The notes beneath the pieces were generated by a model. That model saw only the letters and a list, made by a program, of their open reading frames with translations, did no database searches and was not told where the DNA came from. Position numbers and translations under genes: made by a program. From Streptomyces goshikiensis (GTDB taxonomy: Bacteria; Actinomycetota; Actinomycetes; Streptomycetales; Streptomycetaceae), in the NCBI RefSeq assembly GCF_014650555.1, contig NZ_BMVE01000001.1, forward strand, positions 1,054,001-1,118,000: 64,000 nucleotides of DNA. Direction: 5' to 3'. Of the stretch, positions 38,505 to 48,920 are shown piece by piece. Numbering within the stretch: position 1 is the stretch's first letter; each line of letters starts with the position of its first letter.

Positions 38505-41017
38505 GCGCCCACCTCCGCATCGGTGCCGCTGCTGTCGGCCGGCGTCGCCGGGCCGATCCGTACGAGGGTGCCCGGGCGGGCCCCGGCGTCGGCGAGGACG
38601 CCCCGGCCGGTGGAGTTCAGCGGGAGCCAGACCACCCGGTCGGGCATCTCGGTGATCCGGAGCGGGAGTTCCACGGAGCCGGCCGGGCCGGTGACCGCGA
38701 GGACGTCGCCGTCCTTGACGCCCGTCTCGGCGGCCGTGGCGGCCGACAGCCGGGCGTTCGCCTCGTGCCGGGTGCCGGCGAGGGCCTCGTCGCCCTCCTG
38801 GAGCAGGCCCTGGTCGAGGAGGAGCCGGTGGCCCGCGAGGACCGCCTCGCCCGCGCCGGGGCGGGGCAGCGGCTCCGCGCCGGTGGACCGCTCCTCGGCG
38901 CGCTCCCCGGCCCACGGGCCGAGCCGGTCGAGCTCCCGGCGTACGGCGTGTACGTCGGGCAGCGCGATCGGCCGCTCCGCCGCGTCGGCCAGCATGTGCA
39001 GCACGCGGTGGTCGGCGGGGGCGAGCCGGCGGGTCATCTGGTCGGGCTTGAGGGCCGCCTCGAACGGGCGGACCCTGCCCTCCCAGTTGATGAACGCGCC
39101 CGCCTTCTCGGCGACGGCGGCGACCGGCAGGACCACGTCGGCGTGGTCGGTGACCTCGCCGGGCCGCAGCTCCAGGGAGACGACGAACGCCTCCTCCAGC
39201 GCGGTCCGGGCGCGGGCCGGGTCCGGCAGGTCCGTGACCTCGACGCCCGCGACGAGCAGGGCGGAGAGTTCGCGTACGGCGGCGGCCTCGACGATCTGCC
39301 CGGTGTCACGGCCGTAGCGGTGCGGGAGTTCCTCCAGGCCCCAGGCCGACCTGACCTCCTCGCGGGCCCGCGGATCGGTGGCCGGGCGGCCGCCGGGCAG
39401 CAGCGACGGCAGCGCGCCCGCCTCGACGGCGGCCCGCTCCCCGGCCCGGCGCGGGATCCACACGAGCGAGGCCCCGGTGGCGGCGGCGGCCCGTACGGCG
39501 GCGGTCAGCGCGCCGGGCACGCCCGCGAGGCGCTCCCCGACGACGAGGACCGCGCCGGGCAGCCGCAGCGCCTCGGCGGCCTCGGCCCCGCCGGCCTCCA
39601 GGCCGGTCCGGGACGCCAGGGCGTCGAGCCACTCGGGCTCGGTGCCGGGGGCGGCGGCCAGCAGGGTGCCGCCCGCCTTGTCCAGGCCCCGGGTGGCGAA
39701 CGGGGCGAGGGCGAAGGTCCGCTGCTTGTGCCTCCGGTGGGCCTTGCGCAGCCGCAGGAAGACCCCGGGGGCCTCCTCCTCGGACTCGATCCCGGCGAGC
39801 AGGACGGCGGGCGCCGCCTCCAGCCTCGCGTACGTCACTCCGCGCCCGTCGAGGTCCAGGCCGGTGCCGGCGACGGTGGCGGCCAGGAACTCGGCCTCCT
39901 CAGCGCTGTGGACCCGGGCCCGGAAGTCGATGTCGTTGGTGTCGAGGACGACCCGGGCGAACTTGGCGTACGCGTAGGCGTCCTCGACGGTGAGCCGGCC
40001 GCCGGTCAGCACGCCGGCCCGGCCGCGCGCGGCGGCGAGCCCGGCGGCCGCGGCCTCCAGGGCCTCGGGCCAGCTCGCCGGGGCGAGCACCCCGTCGGAG
40101 CCGCGCACCAGCGGGGTCGTGAGCCGGTCGGGGCGCTGCGCGTAGCGGAACCCGAAGCGGCCCTTGTCGCAGATCCACTCCTCGTTGACCTCGGGGTCCT
40201 CGGCGGCCAGCCGGCGCAGCACCTTGCCGCGCCGGTGGTCGGTCCGGGTCGCGCAGCCGCCCGCGCAGTGCTCGCACACGCTCGGGGAGGAGACGAGGTC
40301 GAACGGGCGGGAGCGGAACCGGTAGGCGGCCGAGGTGAGGGCGCCGACGGGGCAGATCTGGATGGTGTTGCCGGAGAAGTACGACTCGAAGGGGTCGCCC
40401 TCGCCGATGCCGACCTGCTGGAGCGCGCCGCGTTCCAGGAGCTCGATCATCGGGTCGCCGGCCACCTGCGTGGAGAAGCGGGTGCAGCGCGCGCACAGCA
40501 CGCACCGTTCGCGGTCGAGCAGCACCTGCGTGGAGATCGCGACCGGCTTCTCGTACGTGCGCTTCTTGCCGTCGAAACGGGAGTCGCTCTGCCCGTGCGA
40601 CATCGCCTGGTTCTGCAGCGGGCACTCGCCGCCCTTGTCGCAGACCGGGCAGTCCAGCGGGTGGTTGATGAGCAGCAGCTCCATCACACCGCGCTGGGAC
40701 TTCTCGGCGACCGGGGAGGTCAACTGCGTCTTGACGACCATGCCGTCGGTGCAGGTGATGGTGCAGGAGGCCATCGGCTTGCGCTGGCCCTCGACCTCGA
40801 CGATGCACTGCCGGCAGGCGCCGACCGGGTCGAGGAGGGGGTGGTCGCAGAACCGGGGGATCTCGATGCCGATCTGCTCGGCGGCCCGGATGACCAGGGT
40901 CCCCTTGGGCACCGAGAGTTCGATGCCGTCGATGGTCAGGGAGACCGTGTTCTCGGCGGCCTTCGGCCGCTCCGCTGCCTCGCCGCCACCGGCGGGGGCG
41001 TTACTGGTGACGGTCAC
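38501..41017 (-). CDS. nuoG: NADH-quinone oxidoreductase subunit G (iron-sulfur)
   Basis: 838 residues. N-terminal [2Fe-2S] ferredoxin domain (cysteines in [17 protein letters not shown] and later). Then the His/Cys N5 motif ([17 protein letters not shown]) and N4 ([10 protein letters not shown]). The extra N7-type motif CEHCAGGC with WICDKGRF follows, then a molybdopterin-oxidoreductase-like domain without the cofactor. It relays electrons from NuoE/F towards NuoI. The region at about 430-560 is Ala-rich and poorly conserved. GTG start with GTGA overlap. Confidence 0.96.
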   Translation of the reverse strand: MTVTSNAPAGGGEAAERPKAAENTVSLTIDGIELSVPKGTLVIRAAEQIGIEIPRFCDHPLLDPVGACRQCIVEVEGQRKPMASCTITCTDGMVVKTQLTSPVAEKSQRGVMELLLINHPLDCPVCDKGGECPLQNQAMSHGQSDSRFDGKKRTYEKPVAISTQVLLDRERCVLCARCTRFSTQVAGDPMIELLERGALQQVGIGEGDPFESYFSGNTIQICPVGALTSAAYRFRSRPFDLVSSPSVCEHCAGGCATRTDHRRGKVLRRLAAEDPEVNEEWICDKGRFGFRYAQRPDRLTTPLVRGSDGVLAPASWPEALEAAAAGLAAARGRAGVLTGGRLTVEDAYAYAKFARVVLDTNDIDFRARVHSAEEAEFLAATVAGTGLDLDGRGVTYARLEAAPAVLLAGIESEEEAPGVFLRLRKAHRRHKQRTFALAPFATRGLDKAGGTLLAAAPGTEPEWLDALASRTGLEAGGAEAAEALRLPGAVLVVGERLAGVPGALTAAVRAAAATGASLVWIPRRAGERAAVEAGALPSLLPGGRPATDPRAREEVRSAWGLEELPHRYGRDTGQIVEAAAVRELSALLVAGVEVTDLPDPARARTALEEAFVVSLELRPGEVTDHADVVLPVAAVAEKAGAFINWEGRVRPFEAALKPDQMTRRLAPADHRVLHMLADAAERPIALPDVHAVRRELDRLGPWAGERAEERSTGAEPLPRPGAGEAVLAGHRLLLDQGLLQEGDEALAGTRHEANARLSAATAAETGVKDGDVLAVTGPAGSVELPLRITEMPDRVVWLPLNSTGRGVLADAGARPGTLVRIGPATPADSSGTDAEVGA

Positions 41018-42360
41018 GCGTTCACCTCCGTGTCAGCCCAGAGGGTCGACTTCTTGGGGTCGAAGGGGCAGCCCTTGCCCGTGATGTGCTGCTCGTACTC
41101 CTCGCGGAAGTACTTGAGCGAGGAGAAGATCGGGCTGGCGGCGCCGTCGCCGAGGGCGCAGAACGACTTGCCGTTGATGTTGTCGGCGATGTCGTTCAGC
41201 TTGTCGAGGTCCGACATGACGCCCTTGCCGGCCTCGATGTCGCGCAGCAGCTGGACCAGCCAGTACGTGCCTTCGCGGCACGGAGTGCACTTGCCGCAGG
41301 ACTCGTGCGCGTAGAACTCGGTCCAGCGGGTGACGGCGCGCACGACGCAGGTCGTCTCGTCGAAGCACTGGAGGGCCTTGGTGCCGAGCATCGAGCCGGC
41401 GGCGCCGACGCCCTCGTAGTCGAGCGGGACGTCGAGGTGTTCGTCGGTGAACATCGGGGTGGAGGAGCCGCCCGGGGTCCAGAACTTCAGCCGGTGCCCG
41501 GGGCGCATCCCGCCGCTCATGTCGAGGAGCTGGCGCAGGGTGATGCCGAGCGGGGCCTCGTACTGGCCGGGGCCGACGACGTGCCCGGAGAGCGAGTACA
41601 GCGTGAAGCCGGGGGACTTCTCGGTCCCCATCGCCTTGAACCAGTCCTTGCCCCGGTTCAGGATCGCGGGAACCGAGGCGATGGACTCGACGTTGTTGAC
41701 GACAGTGGGGCAGGCGTAGAGCCCCTCGACGGCGGGGAAGGGAGGACGAAGCCGGGGCTGGCCGCGCCGGCCTTCGAGGGAGTCGAGCAGCGCCGTCTCC
41801 TCACCGCAGATGTACGCGCCCGCCCCCGCGTGCACCGTGATGTCGAGCTTCAGCCCGCTCCCGAGGATGTCCGTTCCGAGGTAGCCGGCCTCGTACGCCT
41901 CCCGCACGGCCTCGTGCAGGCGGCGCAGGACCGGCACGGTCTCGCCGCGCAGGTAGATGAAGGCGTGCTCCGACCGGATCGCGTAGCAGGCGATGATCAT
42001 TCCCTCGATGAGGGAGTGCGGGTTGGCGAAGAGGAGGGGGATGTCCTTGCAGGTTCCCGGCTCCGACTCGTCCGCGTTCACGACGAGGTAGTGCGGCTTT
42101 CCGTCGCCCTGCGGGATGAACTGCCACTTCATTCCGGTGGGGAAGCCCGCGCCGCCCCGGCCGCGCAGGCCCGAGTCCTTGACGTAGGCGATGAGGTCGT
42201 CCGGGGTCATCGCGAGCGCCTTGCGCAGGCCCTCGTAGCCCTCGTGGCGCCGGTAGGTCTCCAGCGTCCACGACTGCGGCTCGTCCCAGAACGCGGACAG
42301 CACGGGTGCCAGCAGCTTCTCCGGGGCGCCGTTCTCGTGCATCTCGGTGGTCACGGTCAT
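41014..42360 (-). CDS. nuoF: NADH-quinone oxidoreductase subunit F (NADH/FMN-binding)
   Basis: 448 residues. The NADH site is [16 protein letters not shown]. The FMN region is [12 protein letters not shown] and [19 protein letters not shown]. The N3 [4Fe-4S] motif is [12 protein letters not shown] with a fourth cysteine in [10 protein letters not shown]. It takes hydride from NADH. ATG shares one base with the nuoE stop (TGATG). No NuoF paralogue exists in the second operon. Confidence 0.97.
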   Translation of the reverse strand: MTVTTEMHENGAPEKLLAPVLSAFWDEPQSWTLETYRRHEGYEGLRKALAMTPDDLIAYVKDSGLRGRGGAGFPTGMKWQFIPQGDGKPHYLVVNADESEPGTCKDIPLLFANPHSLIEGMIIACYAIRSEHAFIYLRGETVPVLRRLHEAVREAYEAGYLGTDILGSGLKLDITVHAGAGAYICGEETALLDSLEGRRGQPRLRPPFPAVEGLYACPTVVNNVESIASVPAILNRGKDWFKAMGTEKSPGFTLYSLSGHVVGPGQYEAPLGITLRQLLDMSGGMRPGHRLKFWTPGGSSTPMFTDEHLDVPLDYEGVGAAGSMLGTKALQCFDETTCVVRAVTRWTEFYAHESCGKCTPCREGTYWLVQLLRDIEAGKGVMSDLDKLNDIADNINGKSFCALGDGAASPIFSSLKYFREEYEQHITGKGCPFDPKKSTLWADTEVNA

Positions 42361-43124
42361 CACTCCCCCTCCTCGGTGTCGGCCGCGGACTCGCCACGCG
42401 GGTGCACGACCCTGCCGTGCTCCGGGGTCTCGCCGCGCGCGATGCGCAGGCCGATCAGGGAGGCGGGGCCGGCGCCGCCGCTCGCCTCGACCGCGCCCGG
42501 GCGCTCGTCCGGGAACCCGGCCAGGATCCGGGCGGTCTCCTTGTACGTGCACAGCGGCGCGCCCCGGGTCGGGGCGACCGGGCGGCCGGCGAGCAGGTCG
42601 TCCACCATGGCCTTGGCGGACTGGGGGGTCTGGTTGTCGAAGAACTCCCAGTTGACCATCACCACGGGGGCGTAGTCGCAGGCCGCGTTGCACTCGATGT
42701 GCTCCAGCGTGACCTTGCCGTCCGGGGTGGTCTCGTTGTTGCCGACCCCGAGGTGCTCCTTGAGCTCCTCGAAGATGGCGTCGCCGCCCATGACGGCGCA
42801 CAGCGTGTTGGTGCAGACGCCGACCTGGTAGTCGCCCGAGGGTCCCCGCCGGTACATCGTGTAGAAGGTGGCGACGGCCGTGACCTCGGCGGTGGTCAGC
42901 CCGAGGACCTCGGCGCAGAACCGGATGCCGGTGCGGGAGACGTAGCCCTCCTCGGACTGCGTCAGGTGCAGCAGCGGCAGCAGCGCGGAGCGGCTGTCGG
43001 GGTAGCGGGCGATGACCTCCCTGGCGTCCGCTTCGAGCCGGGCGCGTACGTCGGCCGGGAAATCGGGGGCCGGCAGCTGGGGCATGCCCAGGGAGACCCC
43101 TGGGGTCTGAGGACTGGCGGTCAT
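42360..43124 (-). CDS. nuoE: NADH-quinone oxidoreductase subunit E ([2Fe-2S])
   Basis: 254 residues. Thioredoxin-like domain with [2Fe-2S] ligands CTNTLC and CNAAC (N1a). A C-terminal extension of about 60 residues after the core is typical of actinobacteria. ATG overlaps the nuoD stop (ATGA). It works with NuoF in the NADH module. Confidence 0.95.
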   Translation of the reverse strand: MTASPQTPGVSLGMPQLPAPDFPADVRARLEADAREVIARYPDSRSALLPLLHLTQSEEGYVSRTGIRFCAEVLGLTTAEVTAVATFYTMYRRGPSGDYQVGVCTNTLCAVMGGDAIFEELKEHLGVGNNETTPDGKVTLEHIECNAACDYAPVVMVNWEFFDNQTPQSAKAMVDDLLAGRPVAPTRGAPLCTYKETARILAGFPDERPGAVEASGGAGPASLIGLRIARGETPEHGRVVHPRGESAADTEEGE

Positions 43125-44461
43125 CGGTCGACGCCTCCCATCACGGGGTCGATGGAGGCGACGGCGACGATGACGTCGGCGACCTGGCCGCCCTCGCACA
43201 TCGCGGCCATGGCCTGAAGGTTGGTGAAGGACGGGTCGCGGAAGTGGACCCGGTAGGGGCGGGTGCCGCCGTCGGAGACGACGTGCACGCCGAGCTCGCC
43301 CTTGGGGGACTCGACGGCCGCGTAGGCCTGGCCGGCCGGTACCCGGAAGCCCTCGGTCACCAGCTTGAAGTGGTGGATGAGGGCCTCCATGGAGGTGCCC
43401 ATGATGGTGCGGATGTGGTCGAGGGAGTTGCCGAGGCCGTCCGGGCCCATCGCGAGCTGCGCGGGCCAGGCGATCTTCTTGTCGGCGACCATGACCGGGC
43501 CGGGCTCCAGGCGCTCCAGGCACTGTTCGACGATCCGGAGCGACTGGCGCATCTCCTCCAGGCGGATCAGGAACCGCCCGTAGGAGTCGCAGCTCTCGGT
43601 GGTCGGCACGTCGAACTCGTAGTTCTCGTAGCCGCAGTACGGATCCGACTTGCGCAGGTCGTGCGGCAGGCCGGCCGAGCGCAGGATCGGGCCGGTGGCG
43701 CCGAGGGCCATGCAGCCGGTGAGGTCGAGGTAGCCGACGTCCTGCATGCGGGCCTTGAAGATGGGGTTGCCGGTGGCGAGCTTGTCGTACTCCGGCAGGT
43801 TCTTCTTCATGGTCTTCACGAAGTCGCGCAGCTGGTCGACGGCGCCCGGGGGCAGGTCCTGGGCGAGGCCGCCGGGGCGGATGAACGCGTGGTTCATGCG
43901 CAGGCCGGTGATCAGCTCGAAGATGTCGAGGATCAGCTCGCGGTCGCGGAAGCCGTAGATCATGATCGTGGTCGCGCCCAGCTCCATGCCGCCGGTGGCG
44001 ATGCACACCAGGTGGGAGGAGAGCCGGTTGAGCTCCATCAGCAGGACGCGCAGGACGGTGGCGCGGTCCGGGATCTGGTCGGTGATGCCGAGCAGCTTCT
44101 CGACGCCCAGGCAGTACGCCGTCTCGTTGAAGAACGGCGTCAGGTAGTCCATGCGCGTCACGAAGGTGGTGCCCTGCGTCCAGTTCCGGAATTCGAGGTT
44201 CTTCTCGATGCCGGTGTGCAGGTAACCGATTCCGCAGCGGGCCTCGGTGACCGTTTCGCCGTCGATCTCCAGGATCAGGCGGAGCACCCCGTGGGTGGAC
44301 GGGTGCTGCGGGCCCATGTTGACGACGATCCGCTCGTCGTCGGCACGGGCCGCGGACTGGACGATCTCGTCCCAGTCGCCGCCGGTGACGGTGTAGACGG
44401 TGCCTTCGGTCGTCTCGCGGGAGGAGGCGGCGTTCGAGGAGGCGTGGTTCGACGTGGACAT
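43121..44461 (-). CDS. nuoD: NADH-quinone oxidoreductase subunit D (quinone site)
   Basis: 446 residues. Hydrogenase-large-subunit-like protein that forms the quinone pocket with NuoB. Signatures: [15 protein letters not shown] (with the quinone-ligand histidine), [13 protein letters not shown] and the tyrosine region of [18 protein letters not shown]. It starts at MSTSNHASS with one base overlap with the nuoC stop. It is the only NuoD in the window, so it is the only local candidate to pair with NuoB2 as well. Confidence 0.97.
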   Translation of the reverse strand: MSTSNHASSNAASSRETTEGTVYTVTGGDWDEIVQSAARADDERIVVNMGPQHPSTHGVLRLILEIDGETVTEARCGIGYLHTGIEKNLEFRNWTQGTTFVTRMDYLTPFFNETAYCLGVEKLLGITDQIPDRATVLRVLLMELNRLSSHLVCIATGGMELGATTIMIYGFRDRELILDIFELITGLRMNHAFIRPGGLAQDLPPGAVDQLRDFVKTMKKNLPEYDKLATGNPIFKARMQDVGYLDLTGCMALGATGPILRSAGLPHDLRKSDPYCGYENYEFDVPTTESCDSYGRFLIRLEEMRQSLRIVEQCLERLEPGPVMVADKKIAWPAQLAMGPDGLGNSLDHIRTIMGTSMEALIHHFKLVTEGFRVPAGQAYAAVESPKGELGVHVVSDGGTRPYRVHFRDPSFTNLQAMAAMCEGGQVADVIVAVASIDPVMGGVDR

Positions 44462-45183
44462 CAGCTGTACGACCTCCGCTGGTCGGGAGCCGGGATCTGG
44501 GCGCCCTTGTACTCGACGGGGATCCCGCCGAGCGGGTAGTCCTTGCGCTGCGGGAAGCCCTGCCAGTCGTCCGGCATCATGATCCGGGTGAGCGCCGGGT
44601 GCCCGTCGAAGATCAGGCCGAAGAAGTCGTACGTCTCGCGCTCGTGCCAGTCGTTGGTCGGGTAGACCGCGACGAGCGAGGGGACGTGCGGGTCGCCGTT
44701 CGGGGCCGAGACCTCCAGGCGCACCACGCGGCCGTGGGTGATCGAGCGCAGGTGGTAGACGGCGTGCAGTTCGCGGCCCTTGTCGCCGGGGAAGTGCACG
44801 CCGGAGACGCCGGTGCACAGCTCGAAGCGCAGGGCGGGGTCGTCGCGCAGGGTGGAGGCCACCTGGACGAGGTGTTCGCGGGCGATGTGGAAGGTGAGCT
44901 CGCCCCGGTCGACCACCGTCTTCTCGATGGCGTTCCCGGGGACGAGGCCCTGTTCCTCCAGGGCGCCTTCGAGCTCGTCGGCGACCTCGTCGAAGTACGA
45001 GCCGTACGGGCGGACGCTCGCGCCGGGCAGGGCCACGGTGCGGACGAGGCCGCCGTAGCCGCTGGTGTCGCCGCCGCCCCCGGCGCCGAACATGCCCTTG
45101 CGGACGCGGATCACCTCGGGTCCGGCGGTGCCCCTGGGCGCGGGCACGTTGTTGCCGTTCTCCACGGCCGGGTCGTCGCTCAC
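44461..45183 (-). CDS. nuoC: NADH-quinone oxidoreductase subunit C
   Basis: 240 residues. 30-kDa subunit with signature [28 protein letters not shown]. Residues 1-75 are a variable Gly-rich extension. The GTG start overlaps the nuoB stop (GTGA). It lacks the PPRRTRS tail of NuoC2. Confidence 0.95.
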   Translation of the reverse strand: MSDDPAVENGNNVPAPRGTAGPEVIRVRKGMFGAGGGGDTSGYGGLVRTVALPGASVRPYGSYFDEVADELEGALEEQGLVPGNAIEKTVVDRGELTFHIAREHLVQVASTLRDDPALRFELCTGVSGVHFPGDKGRELHAVYHLRSITHGRVVRLEVSAPNGDPHVPSLVAVYPTNDWHERETYDFFGLIFDGHPALTRIMMPDDWQGFPQRKDYPLGGIPVEYKGAQIPAPDQRRSYS

Positions 45184-45734
45184 CGGAGCAACCCCTTCAT
45201 CTCGATGGTGGGGAGGGCCTTGAGGGCCGCCTCCTCCGCCTCGCGCGCCGCCTCTTCCCGGTTCACTCCGAGCTTCGAGCCCTGGATCTTCTGGTGGAGC
45301 TTGAGGATCGCGTCCATCAGCATCTCGGGGCGGGGCGGGCAGCCGGGCAGATAGATGTCCACGGGCACGATGTGGTCGACGCCCTGGACGATCGCGTAGT
45401 TGTTGAACATTCCGCCCGAAGAGGCGCAAACGCCCATGGAGATGACCCACTTGGGAGCGGGCATCTGGTCGTACACCTGCCGCAGTACGGGCGCCATCTT
45501 CTGGCTGACCCGGCCGGCCACGATCATCAGGTCGGCCTGGCGCGGGGAGCCGCGGAAGACCTCCATGCCGAAGCGGGCCAGGTCGTACCGGCCCGCTCCG
45601 GTGGTCATCATCTCGATGGCGCAGCACGCGAGGCCGAAGGTGGCCGGGAAGACGGATGACTTGCGCACCCAGCCCGCGGCCTGTTCGACGGTGGTCAGCA
45701 GAAAGCCGCTCGGCAGCTTCTCTTCCAGTCCCAT
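45180..45734 (-). CDS. nuoB: NADH-quinone oxidoreductase subunit B (N2 cluster)
   Basis: 184 residues. N2 ligands: tandem cysteines in [11 protein letters not shown], cysteine in [10 protein letters not shown] and in LPGCPPRPE. It passes electrons to quinone at the NuoD interface. ATG 15 bp after nuoA. Confidence 0.97.
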   Translation of the reverse strand: MGLEEKLPSGFLLTTVEQAAGWVRKSSVFPATFGLACCAIEMMTTGAGRYDLARFGMEVFRGSPRQADLMIVAGRVSQKMAPVLRQVYDQMPAPKWVISMGVCASSGGMFNNYAIVQGVDHIVPVDIYLPGCPPRPEMLMDAILKLHQKIQGSKLGVNREEAAREAEEAALKALPTIEMKGLLR

Positions 45735-45749
45735 GGAAAATTCAGCCCC

Positions 45750-46109
45750 TCAGTCCCATTCCAGGCCGCCGCGGCGCCAGACGTAGGCGTAGGCGACGAA
45801 GACGGTGAGCACGAAGAGCAGCATCTCGACGAGCCCGAAGATCCCCAGGGAGTCGAAGGTGACGGCCCAGGGGTAGAGGAAGACAACTTCGATGTCGAAG
45901 ACGATGAAGAGCATCGCCGTCAGGTAGTACTTGATGGGGAAGCGACCGCCGCCGGCCGGGACCGGTGTGGGCTCGATGCCGCACTCGTAGGCTTCGAGCT
46001 TCGCCCGGTTGTACCGTTTCGGGCCGATCAGCGTGGCCATGACCACGGAGAAGATCGCAAACCCTGCGCCGAGGGCGCCGAGCACGAGGATGGGCGCGTA
46101 CGCATTCAC
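45750..46109 (-). CDS. nuoA: NADH-quinone oxidoreductase subunit A
   Basis: 119 residues, the family norm. Three helices and the loop AYECGIEPTPVPAGGGRFPIKYY. It is the first gene of the 14-gene operon. GTG start (VNAYAPIL) preceded by GGAAGGAGCGAGGAGC. Confidence 0.96.
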   Translation of the reverse strand: MNAYAPILVLGALGAGFAIFSVVMATLIGPKRYNRAKLEAYECGIEPTPVPAGGGRFPIKYYLTAMLFIVFDIEVVFLYPWAVTFDSLGIFGLVEMLLFVLTVFVAYAYVWRRGGLEWD

Positions 46110-46205
46110 GCTCCTCGCTCCTTCCAGTCGTCCTTGACCGATGGACCGCTGTGCCGGCGCCGCGTGCGCCGCCTCGCGAAGATCGCCCAACTCAACGAGA
46201 TCGCA

Positions 46206-46221
46206 TGTGAGGCAGTTCACA
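46206..46221. promoter_or_regulatory. Rex-type (NADH/NAD+ redox) operator upstream of nuoA
   Basis: TGTGAGGCAGTTCACA matches the Streptomyces Rex consensus TGTGAACGCGTTCACA in 12 of 16 positions, with both TGTGA/TCACA half-sites intact. It lies about 100 bp upstream of the nuoA start. Rex represses respiratory genes and releases DNA when NADH is high. Confidence 0.8.
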
Positions 46222-46237
46222 AGCCGGACTGGTGCGC

Positions 46238-46243
46238 ATCTTA
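46238..46243 (-). promoter_or_regulatory. Candidate -10 element of the nuo operon
   Basis: TAAGAT on the minus strand. Initiation about 7 nt downstream would place the Rex-type site at about +10 to +25, a position suited to repression. No convincing -35 is seen. Confidence 0.4.
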
Positions 46244-46602
46244 TGCCTGCCGGTCTGTGATCTGCGACACGGGTAACAACAACGAGTTTGTGATCTCTAC
46301 CACCTGACGAACGATCATGAAGTCCGATGAGTGGTGATCTACATACGCGAAGCATCCACATGATCACCAAAGGTGACATCCGGGGGCGTTACCGCAGGTA
46401 GACGCGAGGTCGCACTATCAAACATGCCACTTACAGGCAAATTTGCAAGGGGGTGCCGGGGCGGGTAAAGGGATCCGCGTCGCCCGGTCGAGGGAGCCCG
46501 CGAGGACGGAAGTGGACGCCCGGGGATCACGCGGAGGGTCCCGCGGGGGGTGTACGGAGGGTGTGCATCCGTTCACGAACCCGGCGACTCCCTCACAGGA
46601 GG

Positions 46603-46637
46603 GTCACGGCCCGGCCACAGCGGCCCTGTGGCGTGAC
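46603..46637. promoter_or_regulatory. Interrupted inverted repeat in the nuoA/nlpC gap
   Basis: GCCACAG / CTGTGGC with a 5-nt loop, flanked by GTCAC / GTGAC with a bulge on the left arm. It is followed by another GCTGTGAC. It could be a terminator of a short transcript or an operator. Confidence 0.45.
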
Positions 46638-46896
46638 ATTGCTGTGACCTGCGCCACTCGAAAATCGGGCCGCCGATCGAGGGCTTGGCCATCAGTAGCG
46701 GTGAATGGTAAGCGTCAGATCAATTCGGACTTATTGCTGAAACCCCATGATCACAGGCTTTCGACACCGTGTCCGTTTCGTCCTTTACGGCGTCAGCAGC
46801 GCCCATCGGGCGCCTCGTTAAACCCCCTCCGGCGCAACTGTGGCGCAGACCACGTTTCTTGAAGCGGACGGCAACCCCCTGATACCGGTTGTCCTC

Positions 46897-47757
46897 ATGT
46901 CCCACACCGCTCACATACCCAGCCACCGGAAGCCCCGCCGCAGCGCCTCGAAGCTCGCGGTTCGCGCCGGAGTTGCCGGTGGCGTCCTCAGCACCCTGGC
47001 CATGGCCGGCACGGCGAGCGCGTCCCCCAGCGCCGAGCCCGTGACGGAGACGACGCTCGAAATGCCGGTCCTCGACATGGACCTGGCCTCCGACGTCGCC
47101 TCCGCCGTCACCACGGCCGCCGAGAACACCCGCGCGGCAGCCCTCGAAGGCGAGCTGAACGCCCAGGAGGAGGACGCCCGTACGGGAGCCGCCGCCGAGG
47201 CGAAGGAAGCCAAGGAAGAGGCCCAGAAGAAGGCCGACGCCGAGAAGAAGCTCAAGGACGAGGCGGACCGCCAGGCGGCGGCCGACCGCGCCAACCGCAG
47301 CACCGACCGCTCCTCGCTGACGACCGCGTCCGCGTCGAACTCGGGCTCCGGCAAGGCCACCGCGCCGTCCAGGGCCTCCTCCGGCTCCAGCACCCCGGCC
47401 ACCGGCTCCGCCGCGGCCATCGTGAACTTCGCGCGCGCCCAGGTCGGCAAGGCGTACGTCATGGGCGCCACCGGCTCCTCCGCGTACGACTGCTCCGGCC
47501 TCGTCCAGGCCGCGTACCGCCAGGCCGGCATCTCCCTCGACCGCACCTCGCAGTCGCAGTCCCTGGCCGGCACCTCCGTGTCGCTGAGCAACCTTCAGCC
47601 GGGCGACATCCTGTACTGGGGCAGCAAGGGCAGCGCCTACCACGTCGCCATCTACGTCGGCGGCGGCAACTTCGTGGGCGCCCAGAACCCCAGCACGGGC
47701 ATCGTCGAGCGCCCGATGAGCTACGACCGTCCGACGGGCGCCGTCCGCGTCCTGTGA
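46897..47757 (+). CDS. Secreted NlpC/P60 cell-wall peptidase
   Basis: 286 residues. Signal sequence ends at about 43 (TASAS). A charged Ala/Glu/Lys coiled region (75-135) and a Ser/Thr linker follow, then the C-terminal NlpC/P60 domain (171-286) with catalytic Cys199 (YDCSGLVQAAYRQAGI) and His249 (AYHVAIYV). It hydrolyses gamma-D-Glu-diamino-acid bonds in peptidoglycan peptides. No ribosome site precedes the ATG; GATACC lies about 10 bp upstream, so the mRNA may be nearly leaderless. Confidence 0.9.
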   Translation: MSHTAHIPSHRKPRRSASKLAVRAGVAGGVLSTLAMAGTASASPSAEPVTETTLEMPVLDMDLASDVASAVTTAAENTRAAALEGELNAQEEDARTGAAAEAKEAKEEAQKKADAEKKLKDEADRQAAADRANRSTDRSSLTTASASNSGSGKATAPSRASSGSSTPATGSAAAIVNFARAQVGKAYVMGATGSSAYDCSGLVQAAYRQAGISLDRTSQSQSLAGTSVSLSNLQPGDILYWGSKGSAYHVAIYVGGGNFVGAQNPSTGIVERPMSYDRPTGAVRVL

Positions 47758-47793
47758 GGCCTCTGAGCACCGTCTGACGCCTCCGAGGCGTAC

Positions 47794-47840
47794 GAAAGGG
47801 CCGGTACTCCCCCGCTCGGGGGTGGAGTACCGGCCCTTTC
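47794..47840 (+). terminator. Strong terminator after NlpC/P60 gene
   Basis: A perfect 17-bp stem (GAAAGGGCCGGTACTCC and its complement) with inner CCC/GGG pairing. It also lies just beyond the convergent lipoprotein gene, so it probably works in both directions. Confidence 0.85.
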
Positions 47841-47873
47841 GCGGCCCTCTTCTGGCGTTTTGTCAGCCTTTGG

Positions 47874-48872
47874 TCAGCCGAGGTCCGCCGCCAGCTCGAA
47901 GCGGGCGTCGCGCTGCTCCCGGTAGAGGGCCAGCGTCTGCGCGTGCTCCTCCACGAGCCGTTCCTGGTAGGCCTTCTCCACCGCCGCCCAGACGCCGACC
48001 AGGTTCACCTCGCGCTTGCACCTCACGTCCGCCGTGGCCACCGCGACCGCCCTGGCGCCTCCCTTGTCGTCCTGCAGGCCGAGCCCGTCGACGACGTCGT
48101 ACGGGGACTTGATCCCGGTGTAGCCCGACTTGTCCATGCAGGCCGACCACTTGGCGAGCACCCCGGCGACCCGGGAGTCCCGCTTGGAGCGGTCGTGCGC
48201 CTCCGAGGCCAGCCCGAACGTGAACAGCAGGTCCACGCTGTCCTTCGTCGGCGCGTAGAGCTTGCGGTACGCCTCCCGGCCGCAGCCGCCGGCCGGCACC
48301 CTGCGCCCGCCGACCTCGATGCCGCTGTCCGTCCCCGCCGCCTCCTCCTCGGTGGCGGCGTCGGGGGCCCGCCCGCCGGCCGGGGCGGCGCCGCGCCGTT
48401 CGCCGTGCATGACGGCGTACGCGCTGTCGCTCAGCTGCGGGGCGGGCGGTTTCTCCCGCTTTCCCCCGGTCATGCCGGTGGCCGCGCCCTTGTCGTAGCC
48501 GTGGGCGGCCGCGTACGCCGGATCGGCGAGCCCGAAGAGGTACCGGTGGCGGTCCTCGGAGGCCGCGCCGGCGGGGCCCGCGGCCGGCCGCGGGCCCTCG
48601 TACGCGAACCCGTACCGGGCCATGCACCGCGAGACCAGGCCCTCCTGGACGCGGCCCATCCGCACCGCCTCGGCCTCGGAGTCCGTGTACGCGTCCATGG
48701 GCAACGAGATCGAGGCGGTGGCGGGGTTGAGCTCGACCGTGCCGAGCGGCGGCTCACCGCCCCCGGCCGCGCCGCCGCCCGGGTCCGCGCAGCCGGCCAG
48801 GAGCGCGGCCGCCAGGGCCGTCGGCAGTGCGGCGGCCAGGACGGCGGGCCGGGGGCGGCGGGCGTTGCGCAT
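47874..48872 (-). CDS. Lipoprotein of unknown function
   Basis: 332 residues. Lipobox LLAGC with Cys28, so a membrane-anchored extracytoplasmic protein. The mature part has scattered conserved-looking motifs (CMARYGFAYEG, LFGLADPAYAAAHGY, ACMDKSGYTGIKSPYDVVDG, ADVRCKREVNLVGVWAAVEKAYQ) and four cysteines that could form two disulfides. The pattern recurs in Streptomyces lipoproteins of unknown role. A region at 130-185 is low complexity. It is on the same strand as, and 48 bp after, the secreted I36-like gene. Confidence 0.8.
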   Translation of the reverse strand: MRNARRPRPAVLAAALPTALAAALLAGCADPGGGAAGGGEPPLGTVELNPATASISLPMDAYTDSEAEAVRMGRVQEGLVSRCMARYGFAYEGPRPAAGPAGAASEDRHRYLFGLADPAYAAAHGYDKGAATGMTGGKREKPPAPQLSDSAYAVMHGERRGAAPAGGRAPDAATEEEAAGTDSGIEVGGRRVPAGGCGREAYRKLYAPTKDSVDLLFTFGLASEAHDRSKRDSRVAGVLAKWSACMDKSGYTGIKSPYDVVDGLGLQDDKGGARAVAVATADVRCKREVNLVGVWAAVEKAYQERLVEEHAQTLALYREQRDARFELAADLG

Positions 48873-48920
48873 CGCGCGGGCTCCTTCGCGGGGTTCGGGT
48901 GGCGGTGACCGGGGCTCGGA

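Larger units (their letters stand above)
46110..46896. other. 787-bp divergent intergenic region nuoA / nlpC
   Basis: The largest gene-free stretch in the window. It holds the nuoA promoter and Rex-type site at its left end, a run of A/T-richer DNA at 46,230-46,450, a long hairpin at 46,603-46,637, and the NlpC/P60 promoter region at the right. Open frames here have non-Streptomyces codon usage and no ribosome sites. I looked for the conserved core of the c-di-AMP riboswitch, common upstream of wall hydrolases, and did not see it. Confidence 0.7.

Noticed and set aside
46443..46862. Open frames in the nuoA/nlpC gap as small genes
   Set aside because: Third-position base use is unlike neighbouring genes, no ribosome sites are present, and the frames overlap repeats and promoter-like DNA.
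46400..46896. c-di-AMP (ydaO) riboswitch upstream of the NlpC/P60 gene
   Set aside because: I looked for the conserved core segments that occur upstream of many actinobacterial wall hydrolases and found no matching series.
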